From the NCBI GenBank assembly GCA_035571835.1, contig DATNBU010000029.1, forward strand, positions 352,108 to 416,107: a DNA stretch of 64,000 nt. The letters run 5' to 3'. Both the position numbers and the translations under genes were made by a program. The notes beneath the pieces were generated by a model. The model did no database searches. It was not told the origin of the DNA and saw only the letters and a program-made list of their open reading frames with translations. How positions within the stretch are numbered: the first letter of the stretch is position 1; each line of letters opens with the position of its first letter. This DNA is from Candidatus Limnocylindrales bacterium (lineage in GTDB: Bacteria > Desulfobacterota > Binatia > UBA1149 > CAITLU01). Of the stretch, positions 45,308-53,935 are shown one piece after another.

Positions 45308-45915
45308 GGCGAATCCTTGTGGTCGGCGGCGATACGCCCCGACATCGCGCAACAGGTGCCTGCTCGTGTTCCCCTCATGTCTCGCGCACGCCACCCGCAG
45401 ACGGTTGGTGGCGCTGGAGACAGCACGCGATTCGCTCGGCGTGCTCGATGCGGAGCTATGCAAGGACGTTGCCATCTTCGACGCGATGCGGCGCGCGGTG
45501 AGATGTTTCACTGCGGGTGCTGAATCGTTGAGCGCTGCACGTTTTTCTGTCGATCTGCAGCGATCGCTCCATGCGGCGCGGATTTTGAAAAATTTAGGCC
45601 ATTTTCAGGCCGGATCGTGCGCGCTGCGGCACGCAGACGATGCCATCGGAAGACGTAGTGCGTGTTGCACGACAGCTGCGCGCGTCGCAAACACGTCGCG
45701 CAACCTGCAACTTCGCTTCGCATCGCAGGATGTGCCGACGATTGCACGGCAGCGAACTGCCATGAACACAGGCAGCGTGCTGCCCAATTGACGAGCGCCG
45801 GCCGCGACGTGGTCCGAATCCGCAACGGCTGGTAACCAGCCCGATCCTGTGAGAAGCGCTCGGAGCCGGCACGCTCGTTCGTTGTTTCGATCGAGTGCGC
45901 GGATAGCGAGTTGCG
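45308..45915. other. 608-bp divergent gap holding the amt promoter
   Basis: No protein-like frame is seen. On the minus strand it contains the sigma-54-type promoter at 45459-45474. A less GC-rich stretch with TTTTGAAAAATTTAGG lies near 45590-45600. On the plus side it leads into the HTTM-like gene at 45916; no promoter can be named for it. Confidence 0.5.
45459..45474 (-). promoter_or_regulatory. Sigma-54 (-24/-12) promoter for amt
   Basis: The minus strand reads TGGCAACGTCCTTGCA, against the consensus TGGCAC-N5-TTGCA: one mismatch, with exactly ten bases between the invariant GG and GC. Transcription would start near 45448, giving a leader of about 140 bases before the amt ATG. Amt genes are commonly controlled by NtrC and sigma-54. 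No clear pair of NtrC sites was found upstream. Confidence 0.65.
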
Positions 45916-47172
45916 ATGAAGCTTGTCCCGACGACCGTACAGGAAATCGAAAAGGACCCGGCGCTGCGCATCTATGGTGCAATCCTCGCCGCGACCAATT
46001 GCCTCGCGTTCGTGCACTGGACGTGGTTCCACCCGATCGCCGCGATCCTCCGGCCGAACAGTCTCGCCGTTTGCTGGCCGTTCCTGCAGGACTGCGAATG
46101 GATGCGCGTGCTCGATCCACCGGCGCTCACCGGCGTTCTCGCGGGATGGCTGGCCCTGTCGGTGGTGGCGGCCGCCCTGTTTCTCCGGCGCTCGACGTGC
46201 CGCTGGGCGTGGCTGCTGCTCGTCGTCGCGCTCGTCGTCAAGCAGTGGCTGATCTTCGGCGACTACCGCCTGCGGCTCAACCAGCACTACATGGCGCTAT
46301 GGGTCACGGCCGCGTTCCTCTTCATCCCGCACCGGCGCCGGGTGCTGCCGTATCTCGTCACGTTCTTCTATGGATGGGCCGCGCTGCTCAAGTTCAGTCC
46401 GGAGTGGCTCTCCGGCCAGTGGACGTACGGCCGCACGCCGCTCGGGATGCCGGACGCGCTCGTGCCCGCCGCAAGTGTCTACGTGCTGGTGCTCGAGCTG
46501 GTGCTGGTCTGGGGATTGACGTCGCGCCGCGCATGGCTGTTCTGGCTCACGTTCGGCCAGCTGCTGCTGTTTCACCTCGCCTCGTGGAACGTGGTCGGAT
46601 TTTTCTATCCGATGCTGATGTTCGGGATCCTCGCGCTTTTCCCTCTGCTCCGGCTGATCCCGCCCGAGCGCGATGCGGCTGCCGGGCAAACTCCTGAGGA
46701 GCACCCGGTCGGACTGCCATCGCTGCTGTCCGGCGGCGAGCCCCGTGCCGTCGTGCTTACTCTGGCGGCGTTCAGCCTGCTGCAGTTGCTGCCGCTGCTT
46801 CTTCCCGGCGATACCGCGGTCACCGGCGAAGGCCGCTGGATCTCCCTGCACATGTTCGACGCCCCGGTGCACTGCAGCGGAGCGCTCCATTTCCATGACG
46901 CCTCCGGGAGTACCCGCGATCAGGCAATCAATGTGAATATGCTGATTCTCACCGAACGGATGCGCTGCGACCCGATCGTTTACTTCAGCGTCGCTCGAAT
47001 GATGTGCCGGATGAATCGCGAGCGCCCGAAATTTGCCGATATCGGGCTGACGCTGAGCTCAGGTCGCAAAGGCCACGACGAGCGACCCGTCGTTTCGATC
47101 GACAGGTTCTGCGAAACGGCGCCGCGCTACGAGTGGTGGCACCACAATGACTGGATCGCAGCCGGGAGCTGA
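45916..47172 (+). CDS. HTTM-like multi-pass membrane protein
   Basis: A 418-residue protein with about eight hydrophobic helices between residues 20 and 310 and a soluble C-terminal ~100 residues with Cys and His. FFYGWAALLKFSPEWLSGQW resembles the conserved segment of HTTM/vitamin-K-carboxylase-like membrane domains, and QHYMALWVTAAFLFIPHRRR fits too. The function is unknown. The lipase-maturation-factor protein at 23239 has a related general build. The start has no strong ribosome binding site. Confidence 0.65.
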   Translation: MKLVPTTVQEIEKDPALRIYGAILAATNCLAFVHWTWFHPIAAILRPNSLAVCWPFLQDCEWMRVLDPPALTGVLAGWLALSVVAAALFLRRSTCRWAWLLLVVALVVKQWLIFGDYRLRLNQHYMALWVTAAFLFIPHRRRVLPYLVTFFYGWAALLKFSPEWLSGQWTYGRTPLGMPDALVPAASVYVLVLELVLVWGLTSRRAWLFWLTFGQLLLFHLASWNVVGFFYPMLMFGILALFPLLRLIPPERDAAAGQTPEEHPVGLPSLLSGGEPRAVVLTLAAFSLLQLLPLLLPGDTAVTGEGRWISLHMFDAPVHCSGALHFHDASGSTRDQAINVNMLILTERMRCDPIVYFSVARMMCRMNRERPKFADIGLTLSSGRKGHDERPVVSIDRFCETAPRYEWWHHNDWIAAGS

Positions 47173-47251
47173 CGGTCCGGCTTTCCTCTGGCCTGCTCGC
47201 GACTAACGATTTCGGTGCACGGACCGGCCGGCGATGGCCTCGGAGGTTGCC

Positions 47252-47280
47252 GCGGGGCTCACGCCATTCGTGAACCCCGC
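47252..47280 (-). terminator. Hairpin after Cys-rich paralogue 2
   Basis: GCGGGGCTCACG (47252-47263) and CGTGAACCCCGC (47269-47280) pair over 12 bp with a five-base loop; on the minus strand the single mismatch becomes a G-U pair. It lies 12 bp past the stop of the minus-strand gene, between convergent genes. There is no clear T-run. Confidence 0.55.
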
Positions 47281-47291
47281 GGCTCGCAGTC

Positions 47292-47861
47292 TCAGTCGCA
47301 GAGGAAGGGCGGCTGGACGACACACGCCGAGAAGAAGTCGGCGCATCCGTCGGCGCCGCAGGCAAGCTGGTCGCAGTAGCAGTCGGGACCGTCGCCCGGA
47401 GGAACCACCCTGTCCGCCGGCTGCGGGAAGGCGTCGACGCAGTTGCCTACGCAACTCCTCGCGATGAGCGTCGTGCTGGTTGTGCTCGTGGTCGTCGTCG
47501 TAGACGAAGTCGTCGTAGACGAGGTGGTGGTAGACGAAGTCGTCGTGGACGAGGTCGTCGTCGTGGTGACTACGACGCACTGGTTGTTCACGCAGGTGCT
47601 TCCCGGGTCACATGAGCCGCATTGAATCGGCACGCCGCAGGCGTTCCCGATCTCGCCGCACTGGGCATTCTGCTCCGGGCAGCCCTGCGGCGTGCAACAG
47701 ACGCCGAACTTGTCACTCGGGTTGAGCGTGATGCAGTAGTGACTCGCACAGCTTTTGGACACGTGGCACGACTGGCCGTCGCGCTTGCCGCCGGCGCTGC
47801 TCGAACCTGCGAAGGCGAGAACAGCGATCAACGAGAATGTGAGAATCGTGGACCTATTCAT
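47292..47861 (-). CDS. Secreted Cys-rich protein with Thr linker (paralogue 2)
   Basis: A 189-residue secreted protein with a signal peptide (1-23), a 12-Cys module (27-96), one long Thr/Ser linker (99-132), and a C-terminal module (136-189) with DRVVPPGDGPDCYC. Both modules match the protein at 32602-33405 without gaps in the first 98 residues, and the 12 cysteines sit at the same numbers (32, 38, 43, 55, 56, 61, 68, 75, 81, 84, 90, 95). The middle module of paralogue 1 is absent. AAGGGG lies 11 bases before the ATG. Confidence 0.75.
   Translation of the reverse strand: MNRSTILTFSLIAVLAFAGSSSAGGKRDGQSCHVSKSCASHYCITLNPSDKFGVCCTPQGCPEQNAQCGEIGNACGVPIQCGSCDPGSTCVNNQCVVVTTTTTSSTTTSSTTTSSTTTSSTTTTTSTTSTTLIARSCVGNCVDAFPQPADRVVPPGDGPDCYCDQLACGADGCADFFSACVVQPPFLCD
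47500..47559 (-). repeat. Four 15-bp coding repeats (TTTSS) in the Thr linker
   Basis: Four contiguous 15-bp units related to GTAGACGAAGTCGTC start at 47500, 47515, 47530 and 47545. On the minus strand each encodes five residues of the (Thr-Thr-Thr-Ser-Ser) type, so copy-number change keeps the frame and only alters linker length. Confidence 0.9.
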
Positions 47862-48007
47862 GATTTGTTTCCCCTTTCGTGTCCCGCCCGTCGCGATCTC
47901 TCCCGAGCTCGACCGATTCAGGGAATCTCCCACGAGTTCGCGAGGCGGACAAGGGGCCCGTCAAATATTGCACGTCCCGGGCCTGCCCGGGGTTTCCCCG
48001 TGCGGTG

Positions 48008-50032
48008 TCAGCACTGCAGCGCGCCCAGGCCGACGGCAGCGCGAAGCACGAGCAGCGCATCGCTGGCGTGGATCTCGAGGTCGCCGGTGACATCGCAGAC
48101 GGCCGTCGCACACGGAACGGATCCGATCGACGCTTTCAGCACGTAAAGGGCATCGGTAGCGGTAGGAAGTCCCGGCTCCGTGGTGATCGGATGTCCGCAG
48201 CGCGTAAGCTGGCAATCGGCGGCGCAGGCGCTTCCGCGCTCTCCCGTCGCTTCGCCTTCGTCGCAGCCTTCGCCAAAGTCGACGACCGAATTGCCGCAGT
48301 CGCCGCACGCGACGTCGCGACGGCCCATGCAGACGTCGGCGTTGCACCGGTCCTCGAGCGTGCAGGCATCCTGGTCATCACACGGGGTGCCGCTGGTGAC
48401 GAGTTGCGCGGTGCAGCTGTCGCTTTGCTCGCTGCAGACGCCGACGGCGCATGCGGCGTCCAGGCTCGAGCAGTCGACGGGCTCTCCGGCGACGCAGCCC
48501 GCGCCGGCGACGCAGGCCTCGATGCCGTCGCAATACTTGCCGTCGTTGCATGCGCTGTCGTCGGGGATGCCGACGCACGCCTCGCCTTCGCAGTGATCGG
48601 CCGTGCAGTCGAAGCCGTCGTCGCAGGCGGTCTGGCCCGCGGCGCAGTGCGCGCAAACCGCGAGGCCGGGGACCAGCTCGAGCTGTGCCACGGGATCGAA
48701 CGGAGAGCCATGGATCACCACGCTTGCCGCATCGCGGACCCGAATGACATTCGCGCCGCCGTCGCTGGAAACGCGCGCGCCGCCGGTCACGTCGATGGCG
48801 TGATGCGCGATGAAGCGGTTGGATCCACTCTGAATGTGATTTTCGATGGTCGCGGCGGTGCCAACATCGATCTGGCACCCTTCGAGCTGGACGCTGTCGC
48901 TACCCTGGCCGGAGACGGAAATGAATCCGTCCAGCTCGAGGTCCCCGAACGCGCTTATGACGAGATCGGCCGCGGTTGCCGGCAGCTCCATCGCGGCTTC
49001 GATGCGGCCGGTGGTACCGAGATGGATCTCGCCGTCGCTGAAGAGTCCGATGTCGGGCCCCTGAATGTCGCCGCTGCCGGTCGCGACGATGGAACCGAGA
49101 AGGTCGATGCGAGTGGCGGCGGACAGGTCGGCCGTCCCGAAGTCACCGGACACCGCCAGCGATGCGAACTGCAGGATATCGAGCTCTCGCCCGGCATTGA
49201 GATCCATCTCCCCTGCTTCTCCGCGCGCGGTCAGCGCGCTGACGTCGATCTTCGTCGGGCTCTCCGCGCTGCCTTCGATCCGCAGGTCGCGTCCCGCCGT
49301 CATGTCGATCGTGCCGGAGATCGAGGTGCGGTTGACGGTGCGGACATTGAGGTCGGACGAGACCGTGATGTCGCGACCCGCCTTCAGAATCACCCAGCCC
49401 GCTTCCTCCTTGCCGTCCATCACGACGTTGCCCGCAACGTGCACGTCGACGTCTGCGTCAAGCTCCAGTACGCCACCGCGACTGCTGGTCGTGAAGCTGC
49501 CGAGAAGCTCGATGCTGCCGGGGGAGCGCACGACCAGCTCGCCCATGTACGTGTCGTTGCTGGAGATCGTGATCGGGCGGCGCAGCACGACATCGCCCGA
49601 TGCCTCGAGGATGAGCTGTTCGTCGAAGGCGAGACCGAGCGCGATTCCGCCGCCGATATCCATCGACCCTTCCCCACCGGGGGCGGTCGTCTCTATCCTC
49701 GGTGTTCTATCGATGTCGTCCGATACGCTGACGACGATCGAAGAGTGACCGGCATCGGCCTCGACGATGAGCTTCCCGCTGCGGACGCGTGGCGACCCGG
49801 TCCCGAAGCGGATCTGGCCCGGACCGGTGATTTTGAGCGTGCGAGGTCCGAAGTCGAGGAGCGTGTTGTCGTTCACGTCGACGACCTGGTCGATCACGCA
49901 CGGATCGGCCGCGGGCGGGCAGACGTCGTTGGCACTCGAAGCGACGAACGCGGCCGATTCGCCAGTCATGCCGAGCACCACGATCCAGCCGGCAATGCCG
50001 GCCACGAGATTCATGCGGATCAGGTTCTTCAT
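48008..50032 (-). CDS. Secreted beta-helix-like protein with dockerin-like C-terminus
   Basis: A 674-residue exported protein with a signal peptide (1-28). Residues about 60-450 are irregular beta-rich repeats (LILEASGDVVLRRPITISSN, WVILKAGRDITVSSDLNVRT) like right-handed beta-helix surface proteins. A Cys-rich stretch follows (ACDDGFDCTADHCEGEACVG), as in Myxococcus-type cysteine repeats. The last ~55 residues form a duplicated dockerin-like module (ATDALYVLKASIG, ASDALLVLRAAVG) with Cys between the halves. The same module ends the LamG protein at 55148. No catalytic site is recognised. Confidence 0.75.
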   Translation of the reverse strand: MKNLIRMNLVAGIAGWIVVLGMTGESAAFVASSANDVCPPAADPCVIDQVVDVNDNTLLDFGPRTLKITGPGQIRFGTGSPRVRSGKLIVEADAGHSSIVVSVSDDIDRTPRIETTAPGGEGSMDIGGGIALGLAFDEQLILEASGDVVLRRPITISSNDTYMGELVVRSPGSIELLGSFTTSSRGGVLELDADVDVHVAGNVVMDGKEEAGWVILKAGRDITVSSDLNVRTVNRTSISGTIDMTAGRDLRIEGSAESPTKIDVSALTARGEAGEMDLNAGRELDILQFASLAVSGDFGTADLSAATRIDLLGSIVATGSGDIQGPDIGLFSDGEIHLGTTGRIEAAMELPATAADLVISAFGDLELDGFISVSGQGSDSVQLEGCQIDVGTAATIENHIQSGSNRFIAHHAIDVTGGARVSSDGGANVIRVRDAASVVIHGSPFDPVAQLELVPGLAVCAHCAAGQTACDDGFDCTADHCEGEACVGIPDDSACNDGKYCDGIEACVAGAGCVAGEPVDCSSLDAACAVGVCSEQSDSCTAQLVTSGTPCDDQDACTLEDRCNADVCMGRRDVACGDCGNSVVDFGEGCDEGEATGERGSACAADCQLTRCGHPITTEPGLPTATDALYVLKASIGSVPCATAVCDVTGDLEIHASDALLVLRAAVGLGALQC

Positions 50033-50136
50033 ATGGCCGGGAGCTTAGCCGCACTGCGCGAGTCCAGACAAGACGGCAGCGCAACACGCGGCCCGTTTCT
50101 CGCACCGGCCGCCCGCATCGCTAGAATCCCGCGCCC

Positions 50137-52203
50137 ATGACGCCTTCCGATCCGTCTCGCCGAAACCCGCTCGCCATCGCTGCGTGGATCGTGGTCAGCC
50201 TTCTCGGCGCGACGGCGCTCGGAACCATTGCGCTGCACAGGGGCGAGACGATCTCGAGCACCTGGTTCCTCGTGGCGGGGCTGTGCATCTACGCGATCGG
50301 ATACCGCTTCTATTCGGCGTTTCTCGCCGCCAGAGCGCTCGTCCTCGATGATTCGCGGCTTACCCCTGCGCATACCCGCAACGACGGCCGCGACTTCGTG
50401 CCGACCAATCGCTGGGTGGTGTTCGGACATCATTTCGCGGCGATCGCCGGACCCGGCCCGCTGGTCGGACCGATCCTGGCCGCGCAGTTCGGGTACCTCC
50501 CCGCGTCGCTCTACATCGTCATCGGCGTCGTCATCGGCGGCGCAGTGCAGGACTTCACCGTGCTGGTCGGCTCGATGCGGCGCGGCGGCAAGAGCCTCGG
50601 CCAGATCGTCCGCGAGGAGATCGGCCCGGTCGGCGGCGCGGCCGCGCTCGTCGGCGTGATGGCGATCATGCTGATCCTGATCGGCGTGCTCGGGCTCGTC
50701 GTCACCAATGCGATGTTCGGCAGCCCGTGGGGTACGTTCACGATCGCGGCCACCATTCCGATCGCGCTCGCGATGGGCGTCTACATGACGCAGATCCGCC
50801 CCGGCCACGTGCTCGAAGCGTCGATCGGCGGGCTCGCGCTGGTGCTGCTCGCAGTCTGGGGCGGCCGCTTCGTGCACGATCACGAGACGCTTCGCGTATG
50901 GTTCGACCTCGGCAAGCCGGCCATCGCGATCTGCCTGATCGTCTACGGCTTCACCGCGAGCGTGCTCCCGGTCTGGCTGCTGCTCGCACCGCGCGACTAC
51001 CTGTCGGCGTTCATCAAGATCGGCACCATCGGCCTGCTCGCCGCCGGGCTGCTGTGGGTGCGCCCGGAAGTCCACATGCCGGCGCTCACGCAGTTCATCG
51101 ACGGCACCGGCCCCGTGTTCGCCGGCAAGCTGTTCCCGTTCTGCTTCATCACGATCGCGTGCGGCGCGATCTCCGGCTTTCACGCGCTGATCTCGAGCGG
51201 CACGACGCCGAAGCTTCTCGACCGCGAGTCAGACGCCCGCATGATCGGATACGGCGCGATGCTGATGGAAAGTTTCGTCGCGCTGATGGCGCTGATGGCG
51301 GCGACCGTCATGGAGCCGGGAACGTACTTCGCGATGAACGCGCCGGCAGCGCTTCTCGGCACCACCGTCGCCGATGCGGCAACCAAAATCGGCCAGTGGG
51401 GATTCACGCTCGATCCCGCGGCGTTCGAGGCGCTCACGCGGCATGTGGGCGAGAATACGCTGCTGTCGCGAACCGGCGGCGCGCCGACGCTGGCCGTCGG
51501 CATGGCCGAGATCTTCTCGCGCGCGCTCGGCGGCGACGAGATGAAGGCGCTCTGGTACCACTTCGCGATCATGTTCGAGGCGCTGTTCATCCTGACCACG
51601 CTCGACGCCGGCACGCGCGTCGGGCGCTTCATGATGCAGGACCTGCTCGGCAACCTGTGGGAACCGCTCGGCCGCACGCATTCGCTGCCGGCCAACATCC
51701 TTGCGTCGGGCCTGATCGTCTCGGGCTGGGGATATTTCCTGTATCAGGGCGTCATCGACCCGCTCGGCGGCATCAACTCGCTGTGGCCGCTGTTCGGCAT
51801 CGCCAACCAGCTTCTGGCGGCGACCGCGCTCACGGCCGTGACGACGCTGTTCATCAAGTCGAGCCGTCCGCGCTACGCATGGCTGACGCTTGCGCCGCTC
51901 GTGTGGCTTCTCGTCGTGACGATGACGGCCGGGTGCCAGAAGATTTTTTCGGCCGATCTCCGCATCGGCTTCCTTGCGTACGCATCGCACCTGTCGACGG
52001 AGCTGGCGGCCGGCCGGATTGCGGCTGAGAAGATCGCGTCGACGGAGCACGTCATTTTCAACAACCGGCTCGATGCCGTCGTGACGGCGGTCTTCATGGG
52101 ACTGGTTGCGATCGTCGTTCTCGACGCCATGCGGGTGTGGTGGAAGACGCTGGCCGGGCGCACGGGCCCTGAGCCGATCGCGGCTGCCGAGGCGAGCCTG
52201 TGA
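50137..52203 (+). CDS. cstA: Carbon starvation protein CstA family transporter
   Basis: Inner-membrane transporter of 688 residues with some 16-18 helices. CstA/BtsT proteins take up pyruvate or peptides. Family marks are TNRWVVFGHHFAAIAGPGPL, GPILAAQFGYLPASLYIVIG, CGAISGFHALISSGTTPKLL, FEALFILTTLDAGTRVGRFM and LWPLFGIANQLLAATAL. No strong ribosome binding site is visible before the ATG. 104 bp separate it from the divergent beta-helix gene. Confidence 0.94.
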   Translation: MTPSDPSRRNPLAIAAWIVVSLLGATALGTIALHRGETISSTWFLVAGLCIYAIGYRFYSAFLAARALVLDDSRLTPAHTRNDGRDFVPTNRWVVFGHHFAAIAGPGPLVGPILAAQFGYLPASLYIVIGVVIGGAVQDFTVLVGSMRRGGKSLGQIVREEIGPVGGAAALVGVMAIMLILIGVLGLVVTNAMFGSPWGTFTIAATIPIALAMGVYMTQIRPGHVLEASIGGLALVLLAVWGGRFVHDHETLRVWFDLGKPAIAICLIVYGFTASVLPVWLLLAPRDYLSAFIKIGTIGLLAAGLLWVRPEVHMPALTQFIDGTGPVFAGKLFPFCFITIACGAISGFHALISSGTTPKLLDRESDARMIGYGAMLMESFVALMALMAATVMEPGTYFAMNAPAALLGTTVADAATKIGQWGFTLDPAAFEALTRHVGENTLLSRTGGAPTLAVGMAEIFSRALGGDEMKALWYHFAIMFEALFILTTLDAGTRVGRFMMQDLLGNLWEPLGRTHSLPANILASGLIVSGWGYFLYQGVIDPLGGINSLWPLFGIANQLLAATALTAVTTLFIKSSRPRYAWLTLAPLVWLLVVTMTAGCQKIFSADLRIGFLAYASHLSTELAAGRIAAEKIASTEHVIFNNRLDAVVTAVFMGLVAIVVLDAMRVWWKTLAGRTGPEPIAAAEASL

Positions 52204-52258
52204 GCGACGGCTGGACCCGCACCGGTCATTCGCCTAGTTTTCCGGCACGGAGCATCAA

Positions 52259-52654
52259 ATGGAAAAACGAGTGATCAATCCGTGGACGTGGCAGGACGCG
52301 ATGGGTTTCGTCCAGGCCAACGAAGTCAAAGGCGCGACGCGAACCCTCGTCGTCTCGGGCCAGACGTCGGTCGATGGCGACGGTGCGCCGCTGCACAAGG
52401 GCGACATGAGCGCGCAGATCGTGCAGGCGCTCGACAATCTGGAAACCGTGCTGTCGGCAGCCGGGTTCTCGCTGTCGGACGTCGTGCGCGTGACGTACTA
52501 CACGACCGATGTCGACGCGTTCATCGAAGGCGCCGGAGCCGGCGTCGGTCGACTCGTCGGCGCCGGATGCCGGACCGCGTCGACGCTTCTCGGTGTCGCG
52601 CGGCTGTTTCATCCGGACATCCTGGTCGAGATCGAAGCGACGGCGATGGCGTGA
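52259..52654 (+). CDS. ridA: RidA family protein
   Basis: RidA (YjgF/UK114) hydrolyses reactive enamine/imine intermediates released by PLP enzymes. The 131-residue product has the family order: VSGQTSVDGDGAP, LDNLETVLSAAGFSLSDVVR, TYYTTDVDAF and the substrate-binding Arg in TLLGVARLFHPDILVEIEA. It lies 55 bp after cstA on the same strand and may share its transcript. The subgroup (RidA proper or Rid1-7) cannot be fixed by eye, so the symbol is a family name. Confidence 0.85.
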   Translation: MEKRVINPWTWQDAMGFVQANEVKGATRTLVVSGQTSVDGDGAPLHKGDMSAQIVQALDNLETVLSAAGFSLSDVVRVTYYTTDVDAFIEGAGAGVGRLVGAGCRTASTLLGVARLFHPDILVEIEATAMA

Positions 52655-52668
52655 GGCAACGCGTCGAG

Positions 52669-52842
52669 ATGACATCGCACACCGGAACGCGGCGTGCGTG
52701 GAGCGCGGTGCGGAATTTCCTGCGCGGCTTCGTAGGCATCGAGGCTGCGAGGCCCGGTGATGCGGCGAGACCCTGCAGCTCCCCGCACGACGCCCGTGCG
52801 GCGCTCGCCGCGCGCGCAGCGACGCGCAAGTCGTGCTGCTGA
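52669..52842 (+). CDS. Possible small basic protein (57 aa)
   Basis: A 57-residue frame starting MTSHTGTRRAWSAVRNFLRG and ending KSCC, 14 bp after ridA. It is basic with one short amphipathic stretch. The ribosome binding site is poor (GTCGAG), and the second half is Arg/Ala-rich like a chance frame in GC-rich DNA. It ends 6 bp from the convergent methyltransferase stop. Kept as a weak candidate because the gap otherwise holds nothing. Confidence 0.25.
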   Translation: MTSHTGTRRAWSAVRNFLRGFVGIEAARPGDAARPCSSPHDARAALAARAATRKSCC

Positions 52843-52848
52843 CGATTC

Positions 52849-53889
52849 TTACTTGTCGATCCGGTAGTACACGTCGAGCCACGCAGCCCGCGCTGCTATG
52901 CTCGACGGATCGGCTCGACTCGCGAGAGCCCACAGCGCCTTGAGAATCCGCTCTTCCCAGGCCGCCCAGGTTTTCGTCTGCTCGTCGGCAAGCCGCGTCA
53001 GGACGTCGCCTTCGACCTGGACGCGAACGAACCCGTATTCCGCCATCAACCGGTCGAGCGTATCGACCGAGTAGCCGTGAAGATACGGGAACGTCACGAG
53101 GTTGTTCCACGCCATTGCGGCGAGCAGAACGCCGCGTAACGGAGCCCCGAGGCGTCCGAGCAGCGACATGCAGCCTTCGAAGCAGCGTCCGTTCGGAACC
53201 CGCACCACGAGCAGGCCGCCGGCACGCAGGCAGCGGCGCGCCGAACGCAGCGTCGGGTGCGGGTCGACGAGCTGATCGAACGTATTCCAGATCGCGACGC
53301 AGTCGGCGGCGGCTTCCGGAAAGCTCAGGTCGTCGACGCTCTCACGCAATACGGAGAGGCCCCTCGCCTCGCAGAATGCGGCGACCTCGCTGCCGGGATC
53401 GATCCCGTGGGCATCCCAGCCGAGCTCACGGCTGGCCGCGAGGAACCCGCCGACGAAGCTTCCGATCTCGACGAGCACCGGATCCGGCCGTGACAGCCAC
53501 CGGCGAAGGTTTCGCGCCTTCGGCCGGAACAGCTCGAGCTGCGAGTCGAACAGCGCGCGCAGACGTTCTTCGCCGTAGGTGTCGGATGCGTACGCTCGTG
53601 CAATCTGCTCGGCCGGCGGCCTCGGATCGCGGAAAACCAGGCCGCAGGTCCGGCAGGCCACGACGTCGGTTGCATAGTTCTGCGTGAAGTCGGCGCGATC
53701 TTCGAGCGCCTGATCCGAACGCGTGCGCAGGCGCCGGCGATGAAACTCGACGAGGTAACGGCGCTGGGCGTCGAGGTCCGCGGCCGGCGCGATGGTGCGA
53801 TGCTCGCCGGCGCCGCAGACCGTGCACGGTGTCTCGACAAGCGGCTCGAGCTTCGACTCGCCGATCGGCTGTTGTAACGGCGTGCTCAC
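52849..53889 (-). CDS. SAM-dependent methyltransferase with zinc ribbon
   Basis: A 346-residue cytoplasmic protein. A four-Cys zinc ribbon (ETPCTVCGAGEH and VVACRTCGLVFRDPRP) precedes a class I methyltransferase domain with the SAM motif VLVEIGSFVGGFLAASRELG. The arrangement matches the C-methyltransferase/Methyltransf_23 proteins that act on sugars or polysaccharide ends. The substrate is unknown. GTG 53889 is preferred, because the earlier ATG (53937) overlaps the divergent gene's start codon. Confidence 0.8.
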   Translation of the reverse strand: MSTPLQQPIGESKLEPLVETPCTVCGAGEHRTIAPAADLDAQRRYLVEFHRRRLRTRSDQALEDRADFTQNYATDVVACRTCGLVFRDPRPPAEQIARAYASDTYGEERLRALFDSQLELFRPKARNLRRWLSRPDPVLVEIGSFVGGFLAASRELGWDAHGIDPGSEVAAFCEARGLSVLRESVDDLSFPEAAADCVAIWNTFDQLVDPHPTLRSARRCLRAGGLLVVRVPNGRCFEGCMSLLGRLGAPLRGVLLAAMAWNNLVTFPYLHGYSVDTLDRLMAEYGFVRVQVEGDVLTRLADEQTKTWAAWEERILKALWALASRADPSSIAARAAWLDVYYRIDK

Positions 53890-53935
53890 CGCCGCCGAGT
53901 ATAGCCCTCGCTTTGGCGAGCATGTACAAAGCGCC

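Noticed and set aside
45341..45360. Second sigma-54-like site (GCAACAGGTGCC)
   Set aside because: Only eight bases separate the GC and GG elements where ten are required.
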